The notes below the pieces were generated by a model that was not told the DNA's origin, did not search any database, and saw nothing but the letters and a program-made list of their open reading frames with translations. A DNA stretch of 5,404 nt, taken from contig QNCH01000116.1 of NCBI GenBank assembly GCA_003645745.1, forward strand, positions 1-5,404. Direction: 5' to 3'. Of this stretch, positions 5,079 through 5,404 are shown in pieces. This stretch comes from Candidatus Omnitrophota bacterium (lineage in GTDB: Bacteria; Omnitrophota; Gorgyraeia; B26-G9). Position numbers and translations under genes: made by a program. Position 1 is the stretch's first letter. Every line of letters starts with the position of its first letter.

Positions 5079-5404
5079 ATGATTAATATTGAGAATTTAC
5101 TCCAGATTTGTGTGCAAAATAATGCTTCAGACTTACATTTGACTGTAGGTAAACCTCCTACTTTGAGAGTGGATAATGTTTTAATGCCGCTTAATTACGC
5201 GCTATTAACACGTGAAGATACAGAACATCTTGTTAAATCGATTACAAGTAGCGACCATCAGCACAAAATTAATGAATTTGGAGGGGTTGATTTTGGTTTT
5301 GCTTTTGAAAAGGTCGCGCGGTTTAGAGTCTCAATTTATAAACAAAAAGGCTTGCATGGGTTGGCTCTGCGTTTAATCCCTTCGCGGCTGTTAAGTTTTG
5401 AAGA
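5079..5404 (+). CDS. pilT: Type IV pilus retraction ATPase PilT, N-terminal part, runs off window
   Basis: PilT is the hexameric cytoplasmic ATPase that depolymerises type IV pili and drives twitching. The ATG at 5079 has AAAGG (5066-5070) 8 nt upstream. The 108 codons present cover the PAS-like N-terminal domain, with the typical ASDLHLTVGKPPTLR (16-30), LLTREDTEHLV (42-52), DFGFAF (71-76) and RFRVSIYKQKG (81-91) leading to LALRLIP (95-101). The Walker and His boxes lie beyond the window, so the call rests on the N-terminal signature, which is distinct from the PilB-type start upstream. PilU, a PilT paralogue, is the main alternative. It is separated from pilB by 239 bp holding the palindromic element, so it may have its own promoter or depend on read-through. 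The TTGAGTATAG sequence at 5046-5055 is AT-rich but not a convincing promoter. Confidence 0.88.
   Translation, partial: MINIENLLQICVQNNASDLHLTVGKPPTLRVDNVLMPLNYALLTREDTEHLVKSITSSDHQHKINEFGGVDFGFAFEKVARFRVSIYKQKGLHGLALRLIPSRLLSFE

Noticed and set aside
1..5404. CRISPR array, tRNA, rRNA or defence system
   Set aside because: I saw no regularly spaced direct repeats, no cloverleaf or rRNA-like sequence, and no nuclease, toxin or defence-type domains in any frame.

Overview
The window looks like a low-GC, Gram-negative-type bacterial chromosome segment from a lineage with type IV pili or type II secretion. It carries two lower-glycolysis genes interleaved with pilus/secretion genes. The mixed operon, the AT-rich codon use and the degenerate REP-associated transposases would fit an uncultivated group such as Omnitrophota, but this is an impression and not shown by a phylogenetic marker.

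Left part (1-712): the 3' portion of a REP-associated tyrosine transposase (RAYT, Y1/HUH family) is open to the window edge and carries a perfect GC-rich palindrome inside its reading frame. After about 180 bp of AT-rich DNA with no gene comes a strong dyad (540-568). Directly after it lies the tail of a second, truncated RAYT, whose stop codon touches the Shine-Dalgarno sequence of pgk.

Central operon (713-4839, all +): pgk (phosphoglycerate kinase), a GspG-like pseudopilin, tpiA (triosephosphate isomerase) and a PilB/GspE assembly ATPase. The junctions are an ATGA overlap, a 25-nt gap containing a near-ideal Shine-Dalgarno sequence, and a TAATG overlap. This implies co-transcription and probably translational coupling.

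Right part (4840-5404): a start codon with a strong Shine-Dalgarno opens an 18-codon ORF that stops at the edge of a roughly 170-bp nested imperfect palindrome resembling a miniature inverted-repeat element. The element ends in a 21-nt sequence that recurs, inverted and 19/21 identical, in the dyad upstream of pgk. Then pilT, the retraction ATPase of type IV pili, begins and runs off the window.

The genes serve two tasks: ATP-generating and triose steps of glycolysis, and extension (PilB), retraction (PilT) and fibre subunit (pseudopilin) of a type IV filament machine. I found no clearly new enzymatic or defence system. The best leads for novelty are the dispersed dyad/terminal repeat, the nested palindromic element between pilB and pilT, and the palindrome inside the transposase gene.
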